DNA from: Acidisarcina sp.
Lineage (GTDB): Bacteria > Acidobacteriota > Terriglobia > Terriglobales > Acidobacteriaceae
Length of the DNA: 64,000 nt
NCBI GenBank assembly: GCA_035539175.1
Contig: DATLIY010000009.1
Coordinates: 62,001-126,000 of the forward strand
Direction of reading: 5' to 3'
Both the position numbers and the translations under genes were made by a program. This document shows, piece after piece, positions 25,978 to 35,129 of this stretch (positions are counted from its first letter, which is position 1; every line of letters starts with the position of its first letter). The notes under the pieces were generated by a model. The model was given only the letters and a program-made list of their open reading frames with translations, searched no databases and was not told the DNA's origin.

Positions 25978-27315
25978 ATGAAGCGAAACTTTGTCAGTCT
26001 TATCCTCTGCCTGCTGATTGTTGTCAATTGTCGGTCCGGGCGGACCCAGGAAGCAACGATCTACCGCCTGACAATGCGCGACGCCATAGAGAAGGGCCTG
26101 CGGGAAAACCTCTCCGTCCTTGTTGCAAACACTCGTATCGACGAGGCCAGCGGAACGAGGGTACGGCGCATGTCTGCTGCTCTTCTTCCACGTGTTCAGG
26201 CAGAGAGCTATGCCAGCCTGCAAAACAGGAATCTGCGCGCATTTGGTATTGCGTTCCCCGGCGTCCCATCGGTCGTGGGCCCATTTTCCAACTATGACTT
26301 CCGCGTCTCCGCAACACAGAATGTTCTCGACCTTCAGGCCTATCGAAGCTGGAAGGCAAGCGAGCATGCCGTCGATGCCAACAGAATGGACTATCAGGAC
26401 GCTCGCGATCTCATCATACGAGCCATCGCCGGTCTATATCTCAATGCGGAGTCTGCCGCCGCGCGAGTGGATGCAGCGCAATCCCGCGTAACCGAATCCA
26501 GTGCTCTGTATCAGCTTGCCAAAAACAAACACGATGCGGGAACTGCCACTGGTGTCGATGTCCTTCGCTCCCAGGTACAACTCGCCAATGACAAACAGGC
26601 ATTGCTGGCAACACAGAATCAGCACAAACAAGCATTGCTTATTCTGGCGCGCAATCTCGGCATCGAGCCCGCTGCTCCATTGGAACTAGCCGAATCGCTT
26701 CGCTATCAACCGCTCGATCATCCAGCGGCTGAAAGCATCTTGTCATCGGCACTGCTCGCGCGGCCCGATTACCTCTCCCTGGCAAGCCAGAGAAAGGGAC
26801 TAATCGACCAGCAGCGAGCCAATCATGCACGCTATCTTCCCCGGCTCAGCATCAATGGTAACTATGGCGGGTTGGGACGCACCATCGGCAGCGTTCAAGG
26901 TACAGGCCTCCTTCAGGGCCAGGTCGATATCACTCTCTTCGACCGGGATCGCAATGGTGAAGAACAAGAGCTTGCCAGCCGTCTCAAGCGCATCGACGAA
27001 CAGATTGCTGACCTGCGTCGCGGTATCGATCAGGATATTCGCGAGGCGCTGCTGAACCTTGAGTCTGCTTCCGCGCAGGTGGCCGTGGCCAGCGAGGGCC
27101 AGGGTCTTGCGCAGCGGGAGCTTCAGCTCGCGCAGGATCGATTCCGGTCAGGCGTCACGAATAATGTTGAGGTCGTTACTGCGCAGGACGAGCTGGCCCG
27201 CGCACAGGAGAACTACATTCTTGCTGTTTCCAGCTACGCGGATGCGAACTTCGCTTTGGGGCGTGCTGCAGGCGGCACGGAGAAGAACATCGGCGAATAT
27301 CTGGGTAATCCCTGA
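25978..27315 (+). CDS. TolC-family outer-membrane efflux protein
   Basis: About 445 residues: an N-terminal signal sequence (MKRNFVSLILCLLIVVNC; possibly a lipoprotein-like Cys) and two repeats of the OEP fold, with long helical segments (about 140-220 and 340-425) and intervening strands. It would form the trimeric outer-membrane channel of the exporter. Start ATG 25978 follows GAAGGTGAAGG; a GTG at 25969 overlapping the TetR stop is an alternative. It leads the export genes, 55 bases before the HlyD gene. Confidence 0.85.
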   Translation: MKRNFVSLILCLLIVVNCRSGRTQEATIYRLTMRDAIEKGLRENLSVLVANTRIDEASGTRVRRMSAALLPRVQAESYASLQNRNLRAFGIAFPGVPSVVGPFSNYDFRVSATQNVLDLQAYRSWKASEHAVDANRMDYQDARDLIIRAIAGLYLNAESAAARVDAAQSRVTESSALYQLAKNKHDAGTATGVDVLRSQVQLANDKQALLATQNQHKQALLILARNLGIEPAAPLELAESLRYQPLDHPAAESILSSALLARPDYLSLASQRKGLIDQQRANHARYLPRLSINGNYGGLGRTIGSVQGTGLLQGQVDITLFDRDRNGEEQELASRLKRIDEQIADLRRGIDQDIREALLNLESASAQVAVASEGQGLAQRELQLAQDRFRSGVTNNVEVVTAQDELARAQENYILAVSSYADANFALGRAAGGTEKNIGEYLGNP

Positions 27316-27370
27316 ACCACCGGGATGCTGCGTGTGTATCAGAGAAACCCAGCCTGCGAGGTTTGAATCT

Positions 27371-28405
27371 ATGAAACGTCGTCTTATTGTTCTGGTTGTA
27401 TTGGCGGCCCTGGTTGCCGCCGGAGTGTATCTCTATCCGCGCTTCAAGCGGAAAGCTCCGCCCGCCAACCAGCTCACGCTCTCCGGTAATATTGAAGCGC
27501 ACGAGAGCCTGGTCGGCTTCAAGGTGCCAGGACGCATCGTCGAACTTCCCATCGAAGAAGGCCAGTGGATCGAACGCGGCACCCTGATTGCACGCCTGGA
27601 TCAGGCCGACTACCAGCAGAAGGTGCACATCGATCAAGCTAACGTTGGCGTGCGCCAGTCCAATCTCAATCTCGTTCTCGCCGGTACTCGCGAGCAGGAC
27701 ATCAAGGCCGCGCAGCAGACTATGCTCGATGCGCAAGCCGACCTGCAGCAGAAGAAGCTGGATGCGCAACGCGCCGAGCGGCTCTACAGCGAAGACGCCA
27801 TCTCGGCGCAGGATCGCGATCTTGCCGAGACTGCGCTCAAGCGTGCCCAGGCATCCTTTGAAGCCAACGAGCAGCGCTACAACAAAGCCCAGGAAGGCAA
27901 CCGCAAAGAGGACGTAGCCATCGCGCGCGCCGACCTCAACGCGGCACGCGCCAACCTCGGTATGTCGCACGTCAATCTGAGCTACTCAACTTTGTATGCT
28001 CCAACATCCGGCGTCATCACCGTGCGCCAGGCGGAACAAGGAGAGGTGGTTGTTCCGGGCACACCCGTAGTTACCCTCGCCGATCTTGATCACATCTGGC
28101 TACGCGCCTATCTTGCTGAGACCGATCTTGGCCGCGTTCGCTGGGGACAGGATGCTGTCATCACCACAGACACCTACCCCGGCAAGCAATACCACGGACG
28201 AATCTCGTTTATTGCCTCGAATGCCGAGTTCACTCCGAAGAGTGTGCAAACGTATCAGGAGCGCGTAACGCTGGTCTACCGGATCAAGATTGATATCGAC
28301 AACACGAATCACGAATTGAAGCCCGGCATGCCAGCAGATGCCCACGTCACGATTGCAGGGAGCAGCAACTCCGCGCCGCAACAAAAGAACGTGCAGGAGA
28401 AGTGA
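27371..28405 (+). CDS. HlyD/YbhG-family membrane fusion protein
   Basis: 344 residues: one N-terminal membrane helix (about 4-22), split lipoyl domain (SGNIEAHESLVGFKVPGRIV and APTSGVITVRQAEQGEVV), a long coiled-coil hairpin between them (about 85-205) and a beta-barrel domain. It links the inner-membrane ABC transporter to the TolC protein. The real start is the ATG at 27371 with GAGG nine bases upstream, not an earlier in-frame ATG that lies within the TolC gene. Its stop shares one base with the next ATG (TGATG). Confidence 0.9.
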   Translation: MKRRLIVLVVLAALVAAGVYLYPRFKRKAPPANQLTLSGNIEAHESLVGFKVPGRIVELPIEEGQWIERGTLIARLDQADYQQKVHIDQANVGVRQSNLNLVLAGTREQDIKAAQQTMLDAQADLQQKKLDAQRAERLYSEDAISAQDRDLAETALKRAQASFEANEQRYNKAQEGNRKEDVAIARADLNAARANLGMSHVNLSYSTLYAPTSGVITVRQAEQGEVVVPGTPVVTLADLDHIWLRAYLAETDLGRVRWGQDAVITTDTYPGKQYHGRISFIASNAEFTPKSVQTYQERVTLVYRIKIDIDNTNHELKPGMPADAHVTIAGSSNSAPQQKNVQEK

Positions 28406-29358
28406 TGGCAGCTCCTTCGTCATCCGCGATCACGGTTCGCGATCTCACAAAGAGCTTCGCTGGAGTCTGCGCCGTCGATCATCTCTCGTTCGATGTGCAG
28501 CCCGGAGAGATCTTCGGCCTGGTCGGACCGGATGGCGCAGGCAAAACAACAACTCTGCGCATGCTCGCCGGCATCATGCTGCCAGACGAAGGCGGAGCCA
28601 CTGTCGCCGGCGTTGATGTGGTGCGCACTCCGGAGGCTGCCAAACACGACCTTAGCTACATGCCGCAGCGGTTCGGCTTATACGAGGACCTCACCGTCAC
28701 CGAAAACATTCGCTTCTATGCCGATCTCTTTGGCGTAAAAAGAGCAGAACGAGACACGCGTGCTGCGCAACTGCTTCAGGCCGCGGGGATGAGCGAGTTC
28801 CCCAAGCGCCTTGCTGGAAATCTTTCCGGCGGAATGAAACAGAAACTGGGACTCGTCTGCGCCCTGATTCATCGGCCCAGGATTGTTCTTCTCGACGAGC
28901 CTACAACCGGCGTCGATCCGGTTTCACGCAGGGATTTCTGGCGCATTCTCTATGAGCTCATCTCCGAAGGTATCGCCATCCTCACATCGACTGCTTACCT
29001 GGATGAGGCAGAGCGCTGCCATCGTGTCGCATTGTTGCATCAAGGCAAGCTGCTCTTCTGCGACACTCCAGACAATCTAAAGATGAAGTTTGGAAAAGAC
29101 GTGCTGTCGATTCCATCCTCGGATGCACGCCGCGCCCATCAAGAACTAGAACATGCGGAGGGAATCTCGAGTCTGATCCTGACTGGCGATGGCGTGCACG
29201 TAGTCGTAGACAATGCTGGCCGTCGCATCCCGGAATTCGAGAATCGGCTGCGCAACTCTGGCATTCCTTACGATGCAATCCGTCAGGTTACGCCAACCAT
29301 CGAAGACCTCTTCGTGGATGCTGTAACGAGTGGGCAAGGAGTATCGCCCCATGACTGA
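28405..29358 (+). CDS. ABC-2 exporter ATPase, first of pair
   Basis: 317 residues. Walker A GPDGAGKTTTLRMLAG, Q-loop YMPQRFGLYEDL, signature LSGGMKQKLGLVCALIH, Walker B IVLLDEPTTGVDP; the C-terminal ~90 residues are a divergent extension. The switch His is replaced: the segment after ILTSTAYLDEAERC has Ala where a His is usual. Together with the next gene it corresponds to the two fused halves of E. coli YbhF. It could be a catalytically weaker, degenerate site in a heterodimer. Energises drug or lipid export with the downstream permeases. Confidence 0.87.
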   Translation: MAAPSSSAITVRDLTKSFAGVCAVDHLSFDVQPGEIFGLVGPDGAGKTTTLRMLAGIMLPDEGGATVAGVDVVRTPEAAKHDLSYMPQRFGLYEDLTVTENIRFYADLFGVKRAERDTRAAQLLQAAGMSEFPKRLAGNLSGGMKQKLGLVCALIHRPRIVLLDEPTTGVDPVSRRDFWRILYELISEGIAILTSTAYLDEAERCHRVALLHQGKLLFCDTPDNLKMKFGKDVLSIPSSDARRAHQELEHAEGISSLILTGDGVHVVVDNAGRRIPEFENRLRNSGIPYDAIRQVTPTIEDLFVDAVTSGQGVSPHD

Positions 29359-30292
29359 GAACGGCAACTCCGTCGTGGTCGACAATCTCGTGAAGAAATT
29401 TGGAGATTTCGTGGCTGTCGATCACATCAGCCTGGAAACACGGAAAGGCGAAATCTTTGGCTTTCTCGGCCCGAATGGCGCAGGCAAGTCCACGACGATT
29501 CGAATGCTCTGCGGCCTGCTTCGGCCCACCTCTGGCCGAGCCGTGGTTGCAGGCTTTGATGTCAGCCGCGCTCCTGAGATGGTTCGACAGAACATCGGCT
29601 ACATGTCGCAAAAGTTTTCGCTCTATAACGATCTTAAGGTCATCGAAAACCTTCGCCTCTTTGCCGGTCTCTATGAAGTTCGTTCCAGCGAACTCAAAGC
29701 ACGCATCGATTGGGCTCTCGAGATGGCGAATCTGAAGGGCCGGGAGGATTCCCTCGTAAGCACGCTTCCCGGCGGTTGGAAGCAACGTCTTGCCCTCGGA
29801 TGCGCCGTCTTGCATAAGCCACCTGTCCTATTTCTTGACGAGCCTACCTCCGGTGTCGATCCTATCTCGCGCCGCCAGTTCTGGGATCTGATCCACCAGA
29901 TGTCGGGAGAAGGTGTGACGGTCTTCGTCACCACCCACTACATGGAAGAGGCAGAATACTGCAACCGGCTCGCACTGATTTTTCGCGGCAAAATGGTCGC
30001 GCTCGGCACTCCTTCAGAACTCAAGCAGAAATCGATGACAGGAGATTTGCTGTTGGTCGAATGCGAGCCGCTCGGTCCGGCGGTGGAAGCATTGCAATCC
30101 GCTCCAGATGTCCTCGATGCAGCTGTCTTTGGAAATGCGCTGCACCTGGTTGTGAAGCATGCCGATGCCGCAATACCCGCAGTGAAAGGCTATCTGCGAA
30201 ACCATGGTGTGACCGTAAGACGCGTCGAGACGATTCGTCCCAGCCTGGAGGACGTCTTCGTCGCTCTCACCGCGGAGTCAAAACCGTCATGA
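29351..30292 (+). CDS. ABC-2 exporter ATPase, second of pair
   Basis: 313 residues with Walker A GPNGAGKSTTIRMLCG, Q-loop YMSQKFSLYNDL, modified signature LPGGWKQRLALGCAVLH, Walker B VLFLDEPTSGVDP and the switch His in FVTTHYMEEAEYC. The start ATG at 29351 has AAGGAG eight bases upstream and overlaps the preceding gene by eight bases. It retains the switch His that the partner lacks, so a heterodimer with one consensus and one degenerate site is plausible. Its TGA overlaps the next start (ATGA). Confidence 0.88.
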   Translation: MTENGNSVVVDNLVKKFGDFVAVDHISLETRKGEIFGFLGPNGAGKSTTIRMLCGLLRPTSGRAVVAGFDVSRAPEMVRQNIGYMSQKFSLYNDLKVIENLRLFAGLYEVRSSELKARIDWALEMANLKGREDSLVSTLPGGWKQRLALGCAVLHKPPVLFLDEPTSGVDPISRRQFWDLIHQMSGEGVTVFVTTHYMEEAEYCNRLALIFRGKMVALGTPSELKQKSMTGDLLLVECEPLGPAVEALQSAPDVLDAAVFGNALHLVVKHADAAIPAVKGYLRNHGVTVRRVETIRPSLEDVFVALTAESKPS

Positions 30293-31422
30293 GCATCACC
30301 CGTTTTTTTGCCGTCGCGCGGAAGGAGTTTATCCAGATTCGCCGCGACTCGCGCAGCTTGATCATCGTCCTGCTCATGCCCGTGATCCTCATGCTGCTGT
30401 TCGGCTATGGCGTGAATCTCGACCTGAAACACCTGCCGGTCTATGTGTATGATCGCGACGGCAGTCAGCAAAGCCAGGATCTCCTCAAACGCTTCCAGGC
30501 GAGTGAGTATTTCAACATCGTCATGGTCGCAAGGAATTATCCGGAGCTCGTTCGAGCCATGGATAGCGGCCGTGCCAGGATGGGGATCGTGATTCCCTGG
30601 GATTTCTCGCAGCGGCTCCAGGATGGGCGTTCCACACAACTGCAAGCAATTGTCGATGCGACCGATGACAACACTGCCAACATACTCATTGGCTATACCA
30701 GGGCTGTGGTCCAAAGCTACTCGTCGGACATTCAACTCAACTGGCTTCGCAGTCAGGGGCTACAAGCCCAGACCGCTTCGGTTAGCGTCGAAACCCGTAC
30801 CTGGTACAACGAGAATCTCGATAGTAGCGCCTTTATCGTTCCCGGCGTGCTTGCGCTGGTGATGTCGGTAATCGGAGCGTTCCTCACCTCCCTTACTATC
30901 GCGCGGGAATGGGAACGCGGCACGATGGAGCAGTTGATCTCCACTCCGGTAACATCGCTCGAAATCATGCTGGGCAAGCTGGTTCCCTACTTCATCATAG
31001 GAATGGTCGATGTCGTGATCTGCACTTTGCTCGCAGTGGAGTGGTTTCACGTCCCCTTCCGCGGATCAGTACTTACGCTCCTCATCAGCTCCGCGATGTT
31101 CCTGGTGGTGGTGCTCTCCCTCGGATTCTTTATCTCCGTCGTCGCAAAGAGCCAACTGGCAGCGAGTCAAATCGCTCTCCTCGTTACATTCCTTCCAGCA
31201 TTTCTGCTTTCCGGTTTTCTCTATTCGATTGAACAGATGCCTGTGGTGCTGCAATGGATCACGCACATTCTACCGGCGCGTTACTACGTCTCCATACTGA
31301 AGAAGATCTTTCTCAAGGGCACCCCCATAAGTTTGCTTGCGGCGGATCTGCTTCCCCTGGCTGTCTTTTCTCTGCTGCTGGCGCTGCTCGCTACGCGAAC
31401 CTTTCACAAGAAGCTGGTTTAG
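30289..31422 (+). CDS. ABC-2 type permease (YbhS/YbhR-like), first
   Basis: 377 residues with one N-terminal helix (about 25-45), a large extracytoplasmic loop (about 50-175) and five C-terminal helices, the ABC2_membrane_3 layout. The motif REWERGTMEQLISTPVTSLEIMLGKL is the usual coupling region. It overlaps the ATPase gene by four bases. Forms a heteromeric permease with the next, equally long protein. Confidence 0.9.
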   Translation: MSITRFFAVARKEFIQIRRDSRSLIIVLLMPVILMLLFGYGVNLDLKHLPVYVYDRDGSQQSQDLLKRFQASEYFNIVMVARNYPELVRAMDSGRARMGIVIPWDFSQRLQDGRSTQLQAIVDATDDNTANILIGYTRAVVQSYSSDIQLNWLRSQGLQAQTASVSVETRTWYNENLDSSAFIVPGVLALVMSVIGAFLTSLTIAREWERGTMEQLISTPVTSLEIMLGKLVPYFIIGMVDVVICTLLAVEWFHVPFRGSVLTLLISSAMFLVVVLSLGFFISVVAKSQLAASQIALLVTFLPAFLLSGFLYSIEQMPVVLQWITHILPARYYVSILKKIFLKGTPISLLAADLLPLAVFSLLLALLATRTFHKKLV

Positions 31423-31431
31423 GAGACTGAT

Positions 31432-32565
31432 ATGTTTGCGCGTCTCAAGCAGTTGCTCATTAAGGAATTCATCCAGGTCTTCCGGGACAAGCGCACGCGC
31501 CTTCTGCTCATCGGCCCCCCTATCATCCAGATGCTCGTCTTCGGCTATGCCGCGACCTACGAGATTCATCACGTGCCCACCGTCGTGCTCGATCTCGATC
31601 ACAGCCAGGAGAGCCGCGATCTCATCTCAAGGTTTACGTCGAGCCCCTACTTCACCGTCGAAAGGCAGCTCACCGATTCTCGCGAGTTAGGCAATCTCGT
31701 CGATCGCGGCAAGGCAACAGTCGGGTTACAGATCAACCCCGGATTCGCGCAGAATCTGAGAAAAGGCCAGACCGCCTCTCTGCAAGTCCTTGTCGATGCG
31801 ACGAACTCGAATACAGCTCTCATCGCGTCGGGCTACATCAATCAGATCGCGCTCGGCTTTGCGCACGATTACCAGCAGGACCGGCTCTATCGCATCTCGC
31901 CTCAGATCACGGAGAGGATTCCCTCAGTCGAACTCGAACAGCGCCCCTGGTACAACCCCGATCTGAGGAGCCGTTGGTTTTTTGTACCCGGAATCATTGG
32001 CAGCCTGACGCTTGTGCTTGTGGTCAGCCTGACAGCCTTTGCCGTCGTGCGCGAACGCGAGATCGGCACACTGGAACAAATCATGGTCACGCCCATCAGC
32101 CCCCTGGAGTTCATGCTGGGCAAGACGCTGCCGTTCTTCCTCATTGGGTTGTTCGATGTCTCTTTGATTGGCATCCTGGGAACGCTCTGGTTCCAGGTGC
32201 CATTCCGCGGCCACGTTCTGGTTCTGTTGCTGGGCACAGTTCTGTTCCTGCTTTGCATGCTGGGTATGGGGCTGTTGATCTCGACTATCTCATCAACGCA
32301 GCAACAGGCTCTGGTAACGGCTTTCTTTTTCATTATGCCGGCGATAACCTTCTCCGGCTTCGGATTCCCCATCAGCACCATGCCCCAATGGATGCAGAAC
32401 CTTACCTATCTCATTCCACTGCGCTACTTCCTCGTGGTGCTTCGCGGAACATTCTTGAAGGGCTCCGGTTTAGACCTGCTGTGGCCGCAGATGCTGGCTA
32501 TGGCCATCCTGGGAGTCAGCCTCCTCACGATGGCGGTGCTTCGCTTCCACAAGGCGCTCGATTAA
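31432..32565 (+). CDS. ABC-2 type permease (YbhS/YbhR-like), second
   Basis: 377 residues and a paralogue of the preceding permease, with the same layout and coupling region (RERETGTLEQIM-like: REREIGTLEQIMVTPISPLE). TAGGAG precedes the ATG. It is the last gene of the exporter operon: TetR, TolC, HlyD, two ATPases and two permeases. A G+C-rich hairpin region follows. Confidence 0.9.
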   Translation: MFARLKQLLIKEFIQVFRDKRTRLLLIGPPIIQMLVFGYAATYEIHHVPTVVLDLDHSQESRDLISRFTSSPYFTVERQLTDSRELGNLVDRGKATVGLQINPGFAQNLRKGQTASLQVLVDATNSNTALIASGYINQIALGFAHDYQQDRLYRISPQITERIPSVELEQRPWYNPDLRSRWFFVPGIIGSLTLVLVVSLTAFAVVREREIGTLEQIMVTPISPLEFMLGKTLPFFLIGLFDVSLIGILGTLWFQVPFRGHVLVLLLGTVLFLLCMLGMGLLISTISSTQQQALVTAFFFIMPAITFSGFGFPISTMPQWMQNLTYLIPLRYFLVVLRGTFLKGSGLDLLWPQMLAMAILGVSLLTMAVLRFHKALD

Positions 32566-32580
32566 ACGGACGCCCCGGCA

Positions 32581-32641
32581 GCAGATACCCCTTCGCATCT
32601 GCCTCCGGAGGGGTTCCCAGCCCATCCCCCTGAGGGGCTTT
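32581..32641 (+). terminator. Hairpins after exporter operon
   Basis: Three short palindromes occur in sequence: GCAGAT/ATCTGC (32581-32602), CCTCCGGAGG (about 32602-32612) and CCCC-TGA-GGGG followed by CTTTC (32627-32642). The last resembles a weak intrinsic terminator. Confidence 0.45.
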
Positions 32642-32778
32642 CATTCCCGGCTCTTTGGTCGTAGAGTAGAGCCGTCAGAGGCTTCCCGTACGAAGCAGTT
32701 GTCACAACCGCCAGTGCCCGGGAACACATCCAATGCATGGCGGGAAGTGGAAAGCTTCTTCCCGGCAGGAGATCCAAC

Positions 32779-33735
32779 ATGTTGGAACCTGGCAGCCATC
32801 GCTGGAGCAAGCCGGCATCGATCCTCGTCGCAACAGATCTGGGGGACGTTGACCGGCTTTTTCCGTTTGCCCTCCAACAGGCCAAACAATCTGGTGCCCG
32901 CCTCTTCCTCCTGCACGTTTTGACAGCAACCAATTCCATCGCCGTCGATCCCGGCGGACTCCCCTATTACAGCCCATCTGAAGCCATCCACTATGCCGAG
33001 AAGTTCCTTGCGTCTTATTGCGCCGAGGCGCGGCAGGCCAATATCGATTGCGAAGTGCTGGTCCGCGAGGGCACGCCAACGCAACAGATTCTGGCTGCGG
33101 TCCGGCAGCTCCATATAGACCGGGTACTGCTCGGCACGCGGAGCCGAAGCAAGTGGGGGAAACTGCTTCTGGGCTCCGTTGCAGAGCAAGTGCTGCGCTC
33201 GGTGTCGGTCCCTGTATTTACCGTGGGGCCAGAGGCTCACCAGGGTGAAGCTGCAGTCGATGGTCAGGAGACCATCCTGCACGCAACGTCACTCAGTAAA
33301 GCCTCCCGCGCCAGCGCAGCACTTGCGTGCGAAGTAGCGCGTGCCTCTCGCTCGCAACTCATTCTGCTGCATGTGCTTACGCCGGGCGGTTCAAATCACG
33401 ACCTCGCTCCTGGCGCAGAGGGGTATGCCACAGAAGGGTGGGCCAAGGATCAACTGGTGTCTCTGATCCCCAGCGATCTCGCCTGCCAGTGCGCATGCTC
33501 CACACGAGTTGTCACCGGACATATCGCCATTGAGATTCTTGCGCATGCCTCCGCCGTACATGCCAGCCTCATCGTGCTGGGAGCGGTCCATAGCTCTGCC
33601 ATGGGGGCGATCGCTCGCGAAGGAACTGTCTATCGCGTGCTGGCGCACGCGCGCTGCCCCGTCCTAACCCTTAGGGAGCCAGACCAGGTGGAGGAAACTT
33701 CACTGAATCAACAGGGTTTTGTGTTACATGAATAA
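32779..33735 (+). CDS. Tandem universal stress protein
   Basis: 318 residues made of two UspA domains (about 10-150 and 160-300). Domain 1 has a near-canonical ATP loop, GTRSRSKWGKLLLGS, in which the second Gly is replaced by Ser; domain 2 has GAVHSSAMGAIAREGT. CAGGAG precedes the ATG at 32779. It is convergent with the FNR/CRP-like regulator, 15 bases away. Together with a second tandem USP at 35.7 kb it frames a stress or low-oxygen gene cluster. Confidence 0.88.
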   Translation: MLEPGSHRWSKPASILVATDLGDVDRLFPFALQQAKQSGARLFLLHVLTATNSIAVDPGGLPYYSPSEAIHYAEKFLASYCAEARQANIDCEVLVREGTPTQQILAAVRQLHIDRVLLGTRSRSKWGKLLLGSVAEQVLRSVSVPVFTVGPEAHQGEAAVDGQETILHATSLSKASRASAALACEVARASRSQLILLHVLTPGGSNHDLAPGAEGYATEGWAKDQLVSLIPSDLACQCACSTRVVTGHIAIEILAHASAVHASLIVLGAVHSSAMGAIAREGTVYRVLAHARCPVLTLREPDQVEETSLNQQGFVLHE

Positions 33736-33750
33736 GCTGGAGAGCGGAGC

Positions 33751-34464
33751 CTAAGCGGTTAGCTTTTCCAGCTCTTCCGGCTTGAGAATCGTAAGTGCAG
33801 TTCCCTTGATGCTGATAAATTGATTGCGTCGGAACTGATTCAGCAGGCGGGTGACCGTCTCCCGGGAAGTGCCCGCCATATTGGCGATCTCTTCGTGGGT
33901 CAGGGCAAGGGTAAAACGCATCTCCGGCTTGCCGCAGGAGACAGAGCCACCCCAATCCAGCAAAAGACGCGCCAGTCTGCCGGCAGCGGAGCCGGAAAGC
34001 GCAAGCCGCTTGGCATCGTGGAAGACGGTAAGGTATTCGCTGGAAAGCGACTGTGCCGCGTGCATGCTGGCGATGCCGTGTTTCGCCAGAAAATCGACAA
34101 ACTCCTGCTTGCGGATCGCCTTGACCTGGCAAGGTTCAATCGCCTCGGATGTCACTTCATAAGGAACATTCGCCAACACCGCGCTCAGTCCCAGAACATC
34201 CCCAGGGCCGGCGATCTTGAGGATCATCGTCTTGCCATCGCGTGATGTAGAAGAAATCTTCACCTGGCCACTGCACATGATGAAGACATTCCGTGCCGCA
34301 TCGCCCTCGGCAAAGAGCTTGGCTCCGCGGGCATGGCTCATCTGGATACCAATGCCGTCAAAGTCCTTCAACGCCTCTGGAGTCAGGTTGCAAAACATCC
34401 GCAATGTGCGGTGCTCGCAATTCATGCAGTCTTCTGTTGCGTGATGACCTTGAGGGGAAGACAT
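33751..34464 (-). CDS. FNR/CRP-family regulator with four FNR-like cysteines
   Basis: 237 residues from the ATG at 34464. N-terminal cysteines C13, C16 and C25 and a central C112 recall the four [4Fe-4S] ligands of FNR (spacing between the second and third is longer than in E. coli). The effector domain lacks the Glu/Arg pair used for cAMP. The helix-turn-helix LTHEEIANMAGTSRETVTRL has the CRP-type recognition order R-E-T-V-x-R, expected to read TGTGA half-sites. A GTG at 34581 could extend the protein by 39 residues; neither start has a strong ribosome-binding site. Likely a redox or oxygen sensor controlling the adjacent stress genes. Confidence 0.88.
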   Translation of the reverse strand: MSSPQGHHATEDCMNCEHRTLRMFCNLTPEALKDFDGIGIQMSHARGAKLFAEGDAARNVFIMCSGQVKISSTSRDGKTMILKIAGPGDVLGLSAVLANVPYEVTSEAIEPCQVKAIRKQEFVDFLAKHGIASMHAAQSLSSEYLTVFHDAKRLALSGSAAGRLARLLLDWGGSVSCGKPEMRFTLALTHEEIANMAGTSRETVTRLLNQFRRNQFISIKGTALTILKPEELEKLTA

Positions 34465-34623
34465 AGTTGTCGCGTCAAAGATTTCTCTCTCAGTATAGCG
34501 CAACTCTCCTCGCTGCCAATACCTTGAAAAATCTTCCTCTTCCAGCTCTGCCGGAAACGCCACAGATTCCCCTTTTTCCACGTCTAAAGGAACTCCTGCC
34601 GCACAGATTTAGCTCCCATGGGT

Positions 34624-35112
34624 CTAGCGCCCGCCTCCGGGGTGACGTATCCTCGTCTTCCGCGGCAGGTAAACCAGCCCATACGCCCGCGAAACCTCGC
34701 GGCCCAGCTCCTCAAGAAGATGCATGCGCAGCGGCGGATACTCCTGAAACGCGGCCTGGAGCACGCTCATCGGGAAGACGAGGGCCGCAGCGTCCGTGGA
34801 CGCAGCCAGCGTGTAGTTGTGCCGGTGGTCACCGAGTACGGCTGCCAGTTCTACCAGATCTCCCGCATGCAAGGTCCCCAGGGTCAGGCGTTTCTCCCGC
34901 CGTTGGGCCGACCGGGCAAACTCACCAGTCAGCAGCAGGTAAAGCCCGTCGCACTCAGTGCCCTGGGCAAACAGCAACTCTCCGGCAGCGTAGTGTCGCC
35001 GCTGTGCGGCAGCGCCTAGCTGTTGCTCAAGCTGGCCCGGACATGCGAGCAGTTCCGTCAGCGGCCTGGGTGTCAGGGCGCTCAGGTTGTCTTGTCGATC
35101 ATAGCTCAGCAT
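34624..35112 (-). CDS. Cyclic-nucleotide-binding-fold protein without DNA-binding domain
   Basis: 162 residues forming one Crp-type beta-roll (GELLFAQGTECDGLYLLLTG and TLGTLHAGDLVELAAVLGDH) and a C helix, then a short basic tail; no helix-turn-helix. The phosphate cassette lacks the usual Arg, so cAMP binding is unlikely. ATG 35112 is chosen because AAGGAAAGG stands just upstream. It is in a leftward run with the DUF308 and USP genes. It could be a sensor partner of the FNR-like regulator; function unknown. Confidence 0.75.
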   Translation of the reverse strand: MLSYDRQDNLSALTPRPLTELLACPGQLEQQLGAAAQRRHYAAGELLFAQGTECDGLYLLLTGEFARSAQRREKRLTLGTLHAGDLVELAAVLGDHRHNYTLAASTDAAALVFPMSVLQAAFQEYPPLRMHLLEELGREVSRAYGLVYLPRKTRIRHPGGGR

Positions 35113-35129
35113 GAAATTCCTTTCCTTCA

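Noticed and set aside
27059-27370. N-terminal extension of the HlyD protein
   Set aside because: It lies within the TolC gene in another frame. The ATG at 27371 with its membrane helix and ribosome-binding site is the natural start.
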